Shown here: one piece after another, positions 44,165 through 54,126 of the stretch | How positions within the stretch are numbered: the first letter of the stretch is position 1 | How the letters are laid out: each line of letters begins with the position of its first letter | Origin: Psychroserpens burtonensis DSM 12212 | Lineage (GTDB): Bacteria; Bacteroidota; Bacteroidia; Flavobacteriales; Flavobacteriaceae | DNA: 64,000 bases | Direction of reading: 5' to 3' | NCBI RefSeq assembly: GCF_000425305.1 | Contig: NZ_AUDE01000017.1 | Span: 62,001-126,000 of the forward strand | Position numbers and translations under genes: made by a program | The notes under the pieces: model-generated | The model's input: only the letters and a program-made list of their open reading frames with translations | Told to the model about the DNA's origin: nothing | Database searches by the model: none

Positions 44165-45266
44165 AGCTAGAGAAACTGTTTTAGAAATTGATTTAAAAGC
44201 ACTAAAACACAATTTTGAGTATCTTAAATCAAAGCTTAATAACAACACCAAAATATTAGCGGTTGTTAAGGCATTTGCTTATGGCAGTGATGCGAATGAA
44301 GTTGCCAATTATCTTCAAAGTTTAGAAGTAGATTACTTTGCTGTGGCTTATGCTAGTGAAGGTGTTGCGCTTAGGGATGCTGGTGTTGAAACACCTATTT
44401 TAGTGCTCCATCCACAAGCTATAAATTTTAAAACCGTAATTGAGCGTTGCTTAGAGCCCAGTTTGTACAGTGCTAAAATCTTTAATGAGTTTATCGCTAT
44501 TGCTTCCGAAGAAAAGCAAAGTAACTATCCGGTTCATATTAAATTTAATACAGGTTTAAATAGATTAGGGTTTTCTGAAAATGATGTAGACTATATCGTT
44601 TCTAAAGCTTTGGAAACGTCTGCCATTAAAGTGAAATCTATTTTTTCTCATTTGGCGGCAAGCGAAGATCTTAATGAAAAAACGTTTACAGAACGACAGA
44701 TAAAAACATTTAAATCTATTTCGAAAGAATTTTCTAAAGCTATCGGTTACCAACCCATGCTTCATTTAGCAAATACGTCTGGTGTATTAAACTATCCTGA
44801 AGCGCATTTAGATATGGTTAGAACTGGAATTGGATTGTATGGTTTTGGAAATTCTAAAGAAGAAAATAAAAATTTAAAACCTATCGCAACACTTAAGTCT
44901 GTGATTTCTCAGATTCATACTATAGAAAAAGGAGAAACTGTAGGCTACAACAGAGCATATAAAAGTGAGGGAGTTGAAAAAACAGCGACCATACCAATTG
45001 GTCACGCAGATGGAATAGGCAGACAATATGGAAATAAAAAAGGCTTTGTCACTGTGAATGGAAACAAAGCACCAATCATAGGTAATGTCTGCATGGATAT
45101 GATTATGATTGACATAACTAATATTAATTGTCACGAAGGGGATGAAGTTATAATCTTTGGTAATCACCCAAATGCCTCTCAATTTGCAGATGCTACAAAT
45201 ACAATTACATATGAGATAATCACTGCGATTTCTCAACGCGTTAAACGCTTACTTATAAAGGGTTAA
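44157..45266 (+). CDS. alr: Alanine racemase
   Basis: 369 residues from the ATG inside the tdk 3' end; other ATGs at 44145 and 44118 are possible. It makes D-alanine for peptidoglycan. The PLP Lys is K38 in [14 protein letters not shown] (Phe replaces the usual Asn). The second catalytic Tyr lies in VGYNRAYKS. Blocks [22 protein letters not shown] and [13 protein letters not shown] are in order. The start overlaps tdk by eight bases, so translational coupling is likely. Confidence 0.93.
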   Translation: MPKARETVLEIDLKALKHNFEYLKSKLNNNTKILAVVKAFAYGSDANEVANYLQSLEVDYFAVAYASEGVALRDAGVETPILVLHPQAINFKTVIERCLEPSLYSAKIFNEFIAIASEEKQSNYPVHIKFNTGLNRLGFSENDVDYIVSKALETSAIKVKSIFSHLAASEDLNEKTFTERQIKTFKSISKEFSKAIGYQPMLHLANTSGVLNYPEAHLDMVRTGIGLYGFGNSKEENKNLKPIATLKSVISQIHTIEKGETVGYNRAYKSEGVEKTATIPIGHADGIGRQYGNKKGFVTVNGNKAPIIGNVCMDMIMIDITNINCHEGDEVIIFGNHPNASQFADATNTITYEIITAISQRVKRLLIKG

Positions 45267-45340
45267 TATCTTTTTATTGTGTTATGTGACTTTTTAACTA
45301 AATTGGAGTCCTATAACTAACTAACAAAACATTCCAAATT

Positions 45341-45742
45341 ATGTTTAAAGAATTTAAAAAATTTATAATGACAGGAAATGTCATTGATTTAGCTGTTGCT
45401 GTAATCCTAGCAGGAGCTATGGGAATGGTAATTAACGGATTTGTAAATGACATTATGATGCCAGTAATAGGAAACTTTGCTGGAGGAGTTGATTTTGCTG
45501 ACCTAAAACACGTCCTGTCTCCTGCGACAATTGGAGCAGATGGTGAAATCATAAAACCAGAAAATGCTGTCATGTACGGTAAATGGGTAAATTCAATCAT
45601 CAATTTAATTATTGTAGGTCTTGTTTTATTTATGATTGTTAAAGCATACAATAAAACAAAAACTCCGCCAGAGCCAAAAGCTCCAGCAGGACCCTCTGAG
45701 CTCGATATTTTAAAAGAAATTAGAGACTCGTTAAAAAAATAA
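45341..45742 (+). CDS. mscL: Large-conductance mechanosensitive channel
   Basis: 133 residues, the usual length. It opens under membrane tension to release solutes. It has an N-terminal amphipathic helix (FKEFKKFIMTGNVIDLAV) and TM1 AVILAGAMGMVINGFVNDIMM with the Gly/Ala-rich pore. The periplasmic loop carries IKPENAVMYGKWVNSI, then TM2 LIIVGLVLFMIVKAY. The C-terminal helix ends ILKEIRDSLKK and is preceded by a Pro-rich linker. Single-gene unit with its own terminator. Confidence 0.95.
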   Translation: MFKEFKKFIMTGNVIDLAVAVILAGAMGMVINGFVNDIMMPVIGNFAGGVDFADLKHVLSPATIGADGEIIKPENAVMYGKWVNSIINLIIVGLVLFMIVKAYNKTKTPPEPKAPAGPSELDILKEIRDSLKK

Positions 45743-45784
45743 GGGCTTTTAGCTAACCGCTACATTACCTATTTAATTAAACTT

Positions 45785-45812
45785 AAACCGCTTCACATGT
45801 AAGCGGTTTTTT
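45785..45812 (+). terminator. Rho-independent terminator after mscL
   Basis: AACCGCTT (45786-45793) pairs with AAGCGGTT (45801-45808), followed by a T-run. Confidence 0.85.
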
Positions 45813-45952
45813 CTTGTTGAATTCTTAAAAATTAAATTTTAAAATCAAAAACACTAGTTTTAACAAAACGCTTTATTTATTAAAAATAAGTGTCTTGTTA
45901 AACTGATTTAATCTAATAAAATCTATAATTTTATAGCTTAAAATTTCATACA

Positions 45953-46942
45953 ATGAAAATAGCTATAGTTGGTGCCACTGGTTTAGTTGGCGAAGTCATG
46001 CTTAAAGTTCTTGCAGAACGTAATTTTCCTGTTTCAGAATTAATCCCAGTGGCCTCAGAGCGCTCTATTGGTAAATTAATTTCGTTTAAGGGAAACGATT
46101 ATAAAGTTGTCGGAATGCAGACAGCTATTGATATGAAGCCTAATATTGCGTTATTTTCGGCTGGAGGTGATACGTCTTTGCTATGGGCTCCAAAATTTGC
46201 TGAAGCTGGCATTACTGTTATTGACAACTCTTCGGCTTGGAGAATGGATCAATCAAAACGACTTGTTGTTCCAGAAATTAACGCGGCTCAATTAACTTCC
46301 GAAGATAAAATTATTGCAAATCCAAACTGTTCTACCATACAAATGGTTATGGCTTTAGCTCCTCTGCATAATACATACAAAATCAAGCGTATTGTTGTTT
46401 CTACTTACCAATCTATAACAGGTACTGGTGTGAAAGCGGTTAAACAATTAGAAAATGAAATGGCTGGAATAAAAGGTGAAATGGCGTACCCTTACCCAAT
46501 TCACCAAAATGCAATTCCTCATTGTGATGTATTTGAAGAGAATGGCTACACTAAAGAAGAAATGAAATTAGTGAGAGAAACTCAAAAAATATTCGATGAT
46601 CGCACAATTGCAGTAACTGCAACCGCTGTAAGAATACCAACTGCTGGAGGTCATAGTGAATCGATAAATGTAGAGTTTGAAAATGATTTCGATATAGTCG
46701 AAGTAAGACACTTATTAAATGAATCCCCAGGAATAGTCGTCCAAGATAATATTGATGTAAATACTTACCCAATGCCAATTTATGCCAATGGAAAAGATGA
46801 TGTTTTTGTCGGTAGAATTCGTCGTGATAGTTCTCAACCTAATACTCTAAATTTATGGGTGGTAAGTGACAACCTTAGAAAAGGTGCTGCCACAAATACA
46901 ATTCAAATTGCCGAATATTTAGTTGCTAATAACTTGTTGTAA
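45953..46942 (+). CDS. asd: Aspartate-semialdehyde dehydrogenase
   Basis: 329 residues. It reduces aspartyl phosphate to aspartate semialdehyde for lysine, threonine and methionine. NADP-binding loop IVGATGLVGEVML (5-17). The catalytic Cys is C126 in ANPNCSTIQM, and later blocks are PYPIHQNAIPHCD and RIPTAGGHSESIN (active-site His). The full length is intact. A diverged second copy of its last 48 codons lies beyond the next gene at 47810-47953. Confidence 0.96.
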   Translation: MKIAIVGATGLVGEVMLKVLAERNFPVSELIPVASERSIGKLISFKGNDYKVVGMQTAIDMKPNIALFSAGGDTSLLWAPKFAEAGITVIDNSSAWRMDQSKRLVVPEINAAQLTSEDKIIANPNCSTIQMVMALAPLHNTYKIKRIVVSTYQSITGTGVKAVKQLENEMAGIKGEMAYPYPIHQNAIPHCDVFEENGYTKEEMKLVRETQKIFDDRTIAVTATAVRIPTAGGHSESINVEFENDFDIVEVRHLLNESPGIVVQDNIDVNTYPMPIYANGKDDVFVGRIRRDSSQPNTLNLWVVSDNLRKGAATNTIQIAEYLVANNLL

Positions 46943-46991
46943 GTTCTTATAAAATGTAACTTGTAAAAACAAATACATTTAAAAAACAATT

Positions 46992-47747
46992 ATGATTCCA
47001 AAAATTATCCATTTTTGTTGGTTAAGTTTCGACGAATACCCAAAAGTTATTAAAAAATGTATCGAGTCTTGGCAAAATAAATTACCAGATTACGAATTTG
47101 TTTTATGGGATACAAATAAATTTGACATCAACTCAACAACATGGACTAAACAAGCTTTTGAAGCCAAACAATATGCCTTTGCAGCAGACTACATAAGATT
47201 ACATGCTCTTTACAACTATGGAGGTATTTATTTAGATAGTGATGTTGAAGTTTTAAAAACCTTTGACGAACTACTTGATTTACCGTATTTCGTTGGATTA
47301 CAGTGTGATAATAATATTGAAGCTGCTATTATTGGTGCACAAAAAGGGACTGATTGGATTAAAGGTTGTTTAGAACATTATGATAATAAATCTTTTATAA
47401 AAGAAGACGGAAGCTATAATCAAGAGATATTACCTGTTGTAATGCGTTCTCAAATTAAGAAATACAAGAAGATAATTCAACTCAAATATATTGAGGTTCA
47501 AGGTATTGAGATATTAATTGAAGATAAAAGTTCTCTGTTTTTATTTCCTTCCGAATATTTTAGCCCTAAAGATCATCAAACACGTCAAGTATTTAAAACA
47601 AAAAACACATATTGTATTCATCATTACAACCATTCATGGTTCACACTTTTAAATGTTATAAGATTGGAAGTTATAAAGGTTATTGGGCTTAAAACGACAG
47701 AAAAAATTATTGGGATTGTCAATATGAGAAAACTTATTTCAAAATAA
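46992..47747 (+). CDS. GT32-family glycosyltransferase
   Basis: 251 residues with no signal peptide. The N-terminus MIPKIIHFCWLSFDEYP and the DXD motif YLDSDVEVLKTF (D82 and D84), preceded by YAFAADYIRLHALYNYGGI, are the hallmarks of GT32 enzymes (OCH1/capsular polysaccharide type). It probably adds a hexose to a surface glycan; donor and acceptor unknown. It lies between intact asd and an asd 3'-end fragment, which suggests insertion at this locus. No other glycan genes are near. Confidence 0.9.
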   Translation: MIPKIIHFCWLSFDEYPKVIKKCIESWQNKLPDYEFVLWDTNKFDINSTTWTKQAFEAKQYAFAADYIRLHALYNYGGIYLDSDVEVLKTFDELLDLPYFVGLQCDNNIEAAIIGAQKGTDWIKGCLEHYDNKSFIKEDGSYNQEILPVVMRSQIKKYKKIIQLKYIEVQGIEILIEDKSSLFLFPSEYFSPKDHQTRQVFKTKNTYCIHHYNHSWFTLLNVIRLEVIKVIGLKTTEKIIGIVNMRKLISK

Positions 47748-47809
47748 AAAAAAACCCAAGATTAATTATTGTTTTATATCTATAACTAACACGTATTTCT
47801 TTTAAAAGC

Positions 47810-47953
47810 AAAGAAAATGTTTTTGTCTGTAGAATTCGTCGTGATCGTTCTCAACCTAATACTCTAAATTTATGGGTGGTAAATAACAATCTTAGAAAAG
47901 GTGCTGCAACAAATACAATTCAAATAACAGAGTATCTATTGAAACAAAATTGA
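47810..47953 (+). pseudogene. Truncated copy of the asd 3' end
   Basis: The frame from 47810 encodes 47 residues ending in TGA: ENVFVCRIRRDRSQPNTLNL, then WVVNNNLRKGAATNTIQI and TEYLLKQN. Against asd codons 46802-46921 the copy 47819-47938 differs at 11 of 120 bases by my count, so it is about 91% identical, with no gap. It has no start codon or upstream part. The changes are mostly silent or conservative. This is a second, diverged asd C-terminus separated from asd by the glycosyltransferase gene. Confidence 0.85.
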
Positions 47954-48160
47954 TTATAAATACTTCAAATAATTAGGTAGGGTTTTTCATATACAAGATG
48001 TTTTATAATTATGAAAACCACACTATGTATAAATAGGACAGAGTTTAATAGATTTTATAAACAAATTCACTCTTGTTGTCTGATAAAAAGTGTATTACAA
48101 CTAATTAATTATAAAGACTATTGGTTTGTATTTATATTTACTATCCAAATTGCACATTAA
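47954..48160. other. AT-rich gap before the di-heme lipoprotein gene
   Basis: Apart from the asd remnant at its left edge, nothing is supported here. No palindrome or terminator is clear, and no promoter box matches TAnnTTTG well. Confidence 0.6.
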
Positions 48161-49528
48161 ATGTTAAAAAAATACCTAAAATTCTTAAGCATATTTACGT
48201 TCGCCCTAGGTTTATTTTCCTGTAGTGACGACGATAATTATGTAGCAATAACAATTGAGGCAAATTCTGATAGTATAGAGGTTTCTCAAAACAGTTCTAT
48301 TACAATTGATGTTTTGTCCAATGATGTTAATGTTCCTAGTAGTGGGTTACTAAACACCATAACGTCTCAAAACGGAACAGCCCAAGTTTTAGATCCTAAT
48401 ACAACTCCAAACGATCCATCAGACGATGTTATTCGGTACACACCTAACAATGATTTTGTGGGAAGCGACTCATTTCAATATACAATTTGTGATGACAACA
48501 ATAACTGCGGAACAGGAACAATTAATATCACAGTGACACCTGTATCTACTGTAAACTTTAATTTAGAAGAGGTTCCATTTAATACACTTTCAGAATATAA
48601 CTTTTTTGATGGTGTAATGAAAGATTTAGACCCATCATTTGGTGTTTTCCCTTATGATTTAAATTCTAGTTTATTTTCAGATTATGCTCATAAAAAGCGA
48701 TTTGTATGGATGCCTGAGGGCTCTAAAGCAAATTACAATAGTGATTTTACGCCTTTAGATTTTCCTATTGGGTCTGTGCTAATCAAAAACTTCTATTACG
48801 ACAATGTGCTACCAAACAATACAACACGCATTATAGAAACTCGATTAATGTATTTCACTCAAGATGGTTGGGATTTTGCAGAATATGTTTGGAATGATGA
48901 ACAAACCGAAGCAACTTTTACGAATTCGGGAAGCTTTACAAATGTTGATTGGCTAGAAAACGGTGTAACGAATACTGTTACTTATAGAATTCCGTCACGA
49001 AATGAATGCTTTGCATGTCATAATAAATTTGGTACTCCTGTGCCAATAGGTCCAAAACCACAAAACTTAAATAGAGATTTAAGCTATCCAGATGGCGCTG
49101 CAAATCAATTACAAAAATGGATTGAAGTAGGTTACTTAGAAAATAATCTCCCTACTTCAATAGTCTCTACAGTTAAGTGGGATGATGAATCTCTTGATTT
49201 AGATTTAAGATTGCGGTCCTATTTAGATATTAATTGTGCGCATTGCCACTCAGAAGAAAGCTATTGTGAGTATAGACCAATACGCTTTGCTTTCCATGAG
49301 AGTGAAGATGATACTAATAAAGGTGTATGTGTAGAGCCAGATACGCAAATTGAAGGTACATCATTTATAGTTGCTCCTGGAAATCTAGAGGCTTCTGTGC
49401 TAAGGTATAGAGTAACTTCAATTGAAGAACAAAATAGAATGCCAATCATAGGTAGAACGCTTAAACATGAAGAAGGCGTTCGATTAATAGAAGAATGGAT
49501 AAACTCGCTTAATATAGACTGTCAATAA
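48161..49528 (+). CDS. Exported di-heme c-type cytochrome-like lipoprotein
   Basis: 455 residues. The signal peptide ends in a lipobox LGLFSC (Cys21), so it is a lipoprotein. An Ig-like/cadherin-type domain follows (about 38-128; VLSNDVN, DSFQYTICDD). The rest resembles the SO2930-type domain. Two CxxCH haem sites occur: CFACH at 283-287 and CAHCH at 359-363. Periplasmic or surface electron-transfer roles are possible. It lies directly upstream of two FG-GAP proteins, likely as one operon. Confidence 0.82.
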   Translation: MLKKYLKFLSIFTFALGLFSCSDDDNYVAITIEANSDSIEVSQNSSITIDVLSNDVNVPSSGLLNTITSQNGTAQVLDPNTTPNDPSDDVIRYTPNNDFVGSDSFQYTICDDNNNCGTGTINITVTPVSTVNFNLEEVPFNTLSEYNFFDGVMKDLDPSFGVFPYDLNSSLFSDYAHKKRFVWMPEGSKANYNSDFTPLDFPIGSVLIKNFYYDNVLPNNTTRIIETRLMYFTQDGWDFAEYVWNDEQTEATFTNSGSFTNVDWLENGVTNTVTYRIPSRNECFACHNKFGTPVPIGPKPQNLNRDLSYPDGAANQLQKWIEVGYLENNLPTSIVSTVKWDDESLDLDLRLRSYLDINCAHCHSEESYCEYRPIRFAFHESEDDTNKGVCVEPDTQIEGTSFIVAPGNLEASVLRYRVTSIEEQNRMPIIGRTLKHEEGVRLIEEWINSLNIDCQ

Positions 49529-49546
49529 AATAAAATTATTATAATT

Positions 49547-51547
49547 ATGAAATCAAAATTACTCATCTTAACAGTTTTAGCGATAGCACTTTGTATCCCA
49601 TCTTTTGGGCAACCTGCTAACGATAATATAAGTGGTGCAATCCCAATTACGCCTTCCCCTGAAGGTACTGGTTGTGGTACGGAAAGTTTTTATTTGCCTT
49701 TTTCAACTGACGGAACTACAGATAGTGGTGTTCAAGGGTCATGTACGAGTTCTGCCAATGATCAATTCTTTACATGGACAGCAACAAGTACTGGGTTGTT
49801 TTTTACCTCTGGAAATCCTGGAAACCCAGGAATAACAATATGGGATGCAACGGGAACAATTGAAATTTCGTGTACAGATACCTTTGTAAGTGAAAACATA
49901 TCTGGATGGGCTATTAACGATGAGTTAATCATTCAAATTTATGATTATGCGTTAAACTCTGATGTCGCTTTCTGCTTAGAAACCTCTAATTTTGTTGCTC
50001 CTCCTCCTGCACCTATTACCTTTGATTCACAATCTTCGGGAGCCTCAGGAAGCTATAGAATCGCAATAGTTGATATGAATGGTGATTTCCTTGATGACAT
50101 GGTTTCTATCTCTTCAAATAATATTAATATTAGAGAACAAAATACTGGTGGTGGTTTTACAACTAAAAACATTACAACCACCAATGCAGATTTCCCTCCA
50201 ACATGGAGCTTAGGGGCTGCAGATTACGACAGAAACGGTTATACAGATTTATTATACGGTGGTGGTAATGGAGTTACTTTCATGAAGGCAAATAGCACAG
50301 GAACTGGTTTTACAGAAATTTCTGGACCTCAAGATGTATTCTCTCAACGTTCAAATTTTGTAGATATAAATAATGATGGTAACCTCGATGCTTTTGTATG
50401 TCATGATGTTGCTCCAAATGTGTATTACTTAAATGATGGTAGTGGCAATTTAACGTTCAACCAAGGCGGGCTAGGAAATTATCCTTCTGGTGGAAATTAT
50501 GGATCTATTTGGATAGATTATGATAATGACAGAGATTTAGATTTATTTATTGCTAAATGTGGTGGAGAAGTTGCTCGTAGAGTTAACGAAATGCACACCA
50601 ATGACGGAACTGAAAATTATACCGAAAATGCTCTCGCTATAGGCCTTGCAGATCCAATGCAAACTTGGTCTGCTGCTTGGGGTGATTTTGATAGCGATGG
50701 TGATATGGATGTTTTTGTAGGAGCCAGCTCTGGACCTCATAAACTTATGAGAAATGATAATGGAATGTTCACAGATATTACACCCGGTTCAGGTATTAAT
50801 GTTCTAACTAGTACTTCTACAGAAACGGTGACTTTTGATTTTGATAATGATGGTCATTTAGATTTAGTCTCTGGTAATAATATTTTATTCGGAAAAGGTG
50901 ATATGACATTTGATGTTTATACGAATGTATTTCCGGGTTCTGGCTCTTTTGGGGATTTAAATGATGATGGTTATATTGATTCGTTTAACTCAGGAGCTAT
51001 TTATTATAATAATGCTGAAAGTAATAATAACTGGATTAAAATACATACAACAGGGACTGTTAGTAATATAAATGGTATTGGAGCTCGTGTTGAAGTTCAT
51101 ACGCCTTCTGGTATTAGAATTAGAGATGTAAAAAGTGGTGACGGGTTTAGATATATGAATTCTTTAAACACTCATATTGGTATTGGTGCAGATAATACAA
51201 TTAATAGTGTTGTTATTTATTGGCCTTCTGGTATCATTGATACCATCACAAACCCACCAATTAATGGAGCATTAGAGGTTATTGAAGGAGATACATTAAG
51301 CTTAGAAAACTCTTTAACAAATGAATTAGTTATTTATCCTAACCCAGCAAAAGATGTATTAAATATTAATTCTTTAGAATTAAATGATAATATGATTTAC
51401 ACAATTTTTGATATAACGGGTAAGAGGATAATGAATTCTAAACTTAAAGAGTCGTCCATTGATGTTTCCAAATTATCGCCTGGTAATTACGTTTTAAGAA
51501 TTGTATCAGGTTCTTCGATAAAGAGTCAAAAATTTATAAAATACTAA
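49547..51547 (+). CDS. FG-GAP/ASPIC-UnbV repeat protein with T9SS sorting tail
   Basis: 666 residues. The signal peptide (KSKLLILTVLAIALCIPSFG) precedes a domain opening PANDNISGAIPIT, typical of T9SS cargo. The middle holds FG-GAP/VCBS beta-propeller repeats (DYDRNGYTDLLYGGG, DINNDGNLDAFVC, DFDSDGDMDVFVG). The ASPIC/UnbV domain is at about 510-590 (WPSGIIDTI). The tail LVIYPNPAKDVLNINS ... GNYVLRIVSG is a type A sorting signal. The protein is exported and probably attached to the cell surface. It is a paralogue of the next gene. Confidence 0.9.
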   Translation: MKSKLLILTVLAIALCIPSFGQPANDNISGAIPITPSPEGTGCGTESFYLPFSTDGTTDSGVQGSCTSSANDQFFTWTATSTGLFFTSGNPGNPGITIWDATGTIEISCTDTFVSENISGWAINDELIIQIYDYALNSDVAFCLETSNFVAPPPAPITFDSQSSGASGSYRIAIVDMNGDFLDDMVSISSNNINIREQNTGGGFTTKNITTTNADFPPTWSLGAADYDRNGYTDLLYGGGNGVTFMKANSTGTGFTEISGPQDVFSQRSNFVDINNDGNLDAFVCHDVAPNVYYLNDGSGNLTFNQGGLGNYPSGGNYGSIWIDYDNDRDLDLFIAKCGGEVARRVNEMHTNDGTENYTENALAIGLADPMQTWSAAWGDFDSDGDMDVFVGASSGPHKLMRNDNGMFTDITPGSGINVLTSTSTETVTFDFDNDGHLDLVSGNNILFGKGDMTFDVYTNVFPGSGSFGDLNDDGYIDSFNSGAIYYNNAESNNNWIKIHTTGTVSNINGIGARVEVHTPSGIRIRDVKSGDGFRYMNSLNTHIGIGADNTINSVVIYWPSGIIDTITNPPINGALEVIEGDTLSLENSLTNELVIYPNPAKDVLNINSLELNDNMIYTIFDITGKRIMNSKLKESSIDVSKLSPGNYVLRIVSGSSIKSQKFIKY

Positions 51548-51555
51548 ATAATACA

Positions 51556-51586
51556 GCCTCTAAATTAACGATTTAGAGGCTTTTTT
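51556..51586 (+). terminator. Rho-independent terminator between the two FG-GAP genes
   Basis: GCCTCTAAAT (51556-51565) pairs with ATTTAGAGGC (51571-51580), followed by six T. Confidence 0.9.
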
Positions 51587-51617
51587 GTTACTTTTATGCA
51601 CTATACTTAATTTGACT

Positions 51618-54032
51618 ATGAAAAAAATTACTCTCGCTCTCTTATTATTTAGTGCTTTTCTTAGCTATTCCCAAACATTAAATCAACCTGCGAACTGGCC
51701 TAACTCCAATTGGAGTATTACAGGTGACTATTTAACAGATGCTAATGTATTTGAAGCCAATCCAACAGTAACGTCAAACTTTGCATATGATGATGACGAT
51801 GCTCAAAACGGTCACAATGATGATATCGCAGCAGAGTCTCCAATCATAAATTTAACAGCTGCCTTCAATGCTGACGAAAGCTGGCTTTCAGTTGGATCTA
51901 GTTATGTTTTTCATGATTTTGGTGAAACTCTAATCATTCAATATTGGGATGCAGACTCAAGTTCTTGGGTAAACTGGGGAAATGAAATATCAGGAACTCA
52001 AAACCCACCAACAGATAATTTCTGTTCTGGAACTTATGAAGGATTTAATTCCGCTCCTTTAAATATTGCATCCTTTAGTCCAAATCAATTAAGTAATTTT
52101 AGATATCGGATTTCTTATGACGATAATAACATTTGGGGATACGGTTTTTGTTTTAACTCTCCTACAATAAGTTCACAAACACCACCTGCTTGTCCTAATG
52201 TTTCTAACCTAAGTGTATCTAATATTAATACAGATACTGCAAATGTTAATTGGCAACCAGGAAGTACAGAAACAAATTGGGAAATTGTTATTCAGGATAC
52301 TGGTTCTGGAGTACCTACTAGCTCAGGAATTTCTACAACATTAAATAATCCTTACCCCGTTTCTGGATTATCTTCATCCACTTCTTACGAGGTTTTTGTT
52401 AGAGGTTTCTGTGGAGGTTCAGATTATAGCAATTGGGTTGGGCCTTTAACGTTTACTACTTTAGTTGATTCGCGTGTAAATTTCTCAACACAACCAATGT
52501 CTGCTAATGATTATGACCTAGCTGTAGTTGATATGAATGGAGATCATTTAGATGATATCATCTCTGTATCTCAAAATAGTGTTAAAGTTCATTATCAATT
52601 AAGCGCAGGAGGCTTCAATGAGGTTGATTTATCTACACCTAGTGCGGATTTCATGCCTAGTTGGAGTATGGCAGCTGCAGATTATGACAGAAATGGACAA
52701 ACAGATTTATTATATGGTTCTGGTAGTGGTGTAACCTTTATGAAATTAAATAGTGCTGGTACTAGTTTTACACAGTCCTCTACTTCAGACTACGTCTTTT
52801 CTCAGCGTTCTAACTTTGTAGATATCAATAACGATGGTCACCTCGATGCGTTTGTCTGCCATGATGTAGCGCCTAATGTTTATTATATCAATGATGGTTC
52901 TGGAAATCTAACATTTTACCAATCTAATGTTACTCCTAATGCACCTGTAAATTTAGGTGATTATCCTTCTGGAGGTAACTATGGTTCTATCTGGATAGAT
53001 TATGACAACGATAGAGATATGGATATGTTCATTGCAAAATGTGGTGGTAGTGAAGATCGAAGAAAAAACAACATGTTAACTAATAATGGTGATGGGACTT
53101 TCAGTGAAAATGCCGCAGCTTTAGGACTTGACGATATTATGCAAACATGGTCTTCGTCTTGGGGGGATTATGACAACGATGGTGATATGGACGCATTTGT
53201 AGGAGCAAGTTCAGGAACCCATAAGCTGTTAAGAAATGATGGAAACGGTGTTTTTGTTAATGTGACTCCAGGTGCAGGCGTCAGTGGTGCTCCAAATGGT
53301 CACGAAAACGTAAGCTATGATATTGATAATGATGGCTATTTAGATATCCTCTGTAATGGTACAATTCTCTACGGAAAAGGTGATTTAACATTCGAAGATG
53401 CTGATAATGGTCAACTAAACTACGCCAATGGATCTTTTGGAGATTTAAATAATGATGGTTTTGTTGATGCATATTATAATGGAAATATTTATTGGAATCT
53501 CACAACAAATAATAATTGGATTACTATAAATACTGTTGGAGTTCAGAGTAACATTGATGGTATTGGGGCAAGAATTGAAATTACAACCACTAACGGTACT
53601 CAAATTAGAGATGTAAGAAGTGGAGAAGGATTTAAATACATGAGCACCTTAAATACGCACTTCGGAATCGGAACTGAAACAGGAATTGACCATATTACTA
53701 TTTACTGGCCATCAGGTGTCATAGACATTATTAATGATCCAGCAATTAACGCACCTCTTGAAGTTGTTGAAGGTGCCACACTTACATTAGAAAATTCATT
53801 TGTAAACGATCTTGTGATATACCCTAACCCAACTAAAGACGTATTAAAAATATCTAGTACCGATAGTCTTCAAAATGCTATTTACACTATTTTTGATATC
53901 AACGGTAGACGTATTATGAACTCTAGATTAAGTCAAAACACTATTGATGTAAGCGCTCTTAATACGGGTAATTATATCTTAAGAATTGTTTCGGGAAACA
54001 GTATAAAAAGTCAAAAGTTTATCAAGCAATAA
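51618..54032 (+). CDS. FG-GAP/ASPIC-UnbV protein with FN3 and T9SS tail (paralogue)
   Basis: 804 residues from MKKITLALLLFSAFLSYSQ; an ATG 33 bases upstream lies near the terminator and is unlikely. The N-terminal domain (about 20-195) is unlike that of the preceding gene. A fibronectin type III domain (about 198-290; NVSNLSVSNINTDTANVNW) follows. The FG-GAP repeats, ASPIC/UnbV domain and T9SS tail then match the 666-residue neighbour nearly block for block (DINNDGHLDAFVC, WPSGVIDII, LVIYPNPTKDVLKIS). The two share a core and differ in the N-terminal module. Confidence 0.9.
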   Translation: MKKITLALLLFSAFLSYSQTLNQPANWPNSNWSITGDYLTDANVFEANPTVTSNFAYDDDDAQNGHNDDIAAESPIINLTAAFNADESWLSVGSSYVFHDFGETLIIQYWDADSSSWVNWGNEISGTQNPPTDNFCSGTYEGFNSAPLNIASFSPNQLSNFRYRISYDDNNIWGYGFCFNSPTISSQTPPACPNVSNLSVSNINTDTANVNWQPGSTETNWEIVIQDTGSGVPTSSGISTTLNNPYPVSGLSSSTSYEVFVRGFCGGSDYSNWVGPLTFTTLVDSRVNFSTQPMSANDYDLAVVDMNGDHLDDIISVSQNSVKVHYQLSAGGFNEVDLSTPSADFMPSWSMAAADYDRNGQTDLLYGSGSGVTFMKLNSAGTSFTQSSTSDYVFSQRSNFVDINNDGHLDAFVCHDVAPNVYYINDGSGNLTFYQSNVTPNAPVNLGDYPSGGNYGSIWIDYDNDRDMDMFIAKCGGSEDRRKNNMLTNNGDGTFSENAAALGLDDIMQTWSSSWGDYDNDGDMDAFVGASSGTHKLLRNDGNGVFVNVTPGAGVSGAPNGHENVSYDIDNDGYLDILCNGTILYGKGDLTFEDADNGQLNYANGSFGDLNNDGFVDAYYNGNIYWNLTTNNNWITINTVGVQSNIDGIGARIEITTTNGTQIRDVRSGEGFKYMSTLNTHFGIGTETGIDHITIYWPSGVIDIINDPAINAPLEVVEGATLTLENSFVNDLVIYPNPTKDVLKISSTDSLQNAIYTIFDINGRRIMNSRLSQNTIDVSALNTGNYILRIVSGNSIKSQKFIKQ

Positions 54033-54050
54033 AGAGCTTAATAATATCTT

Positions 54051-54086
54051 AAAAAAGCCTCTACATTTATTTGTAGAGGCTTTTTT
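54051..54086 (+). terminator. Rho-independent terminator after the FG-GAP genes
   Basis: GCCTCTACA (54057-54065) pairs with TGTAGAGGC (54072-54080), with A-run before and T-run after. Confidence 0.9.
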
Positions 54087-54089
54087 GTT

Positions 54090-54097
54090 TATTTTTG
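54090..54097 (+). promoter_or_regulatory. -7 promoter box of the prolyl oligopeptidase gene (TATTTTTG)
   Basis: Exact TAnnTTTG match 29 bases before the ATG, with a TTG at 54071-54073, 16 bases upstream. Confidence 0.5.
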
Positions 54098-54126
54098 ATA
54101 GAACGACTAATCAATACTTATAAATT

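Noticed and set aside
46992-47747. GT32 gene as cargo of an insertion sequence
   Set aside because: No transposase, terminal inverted repeats or target duplications; only the asd-end duplication is seen.
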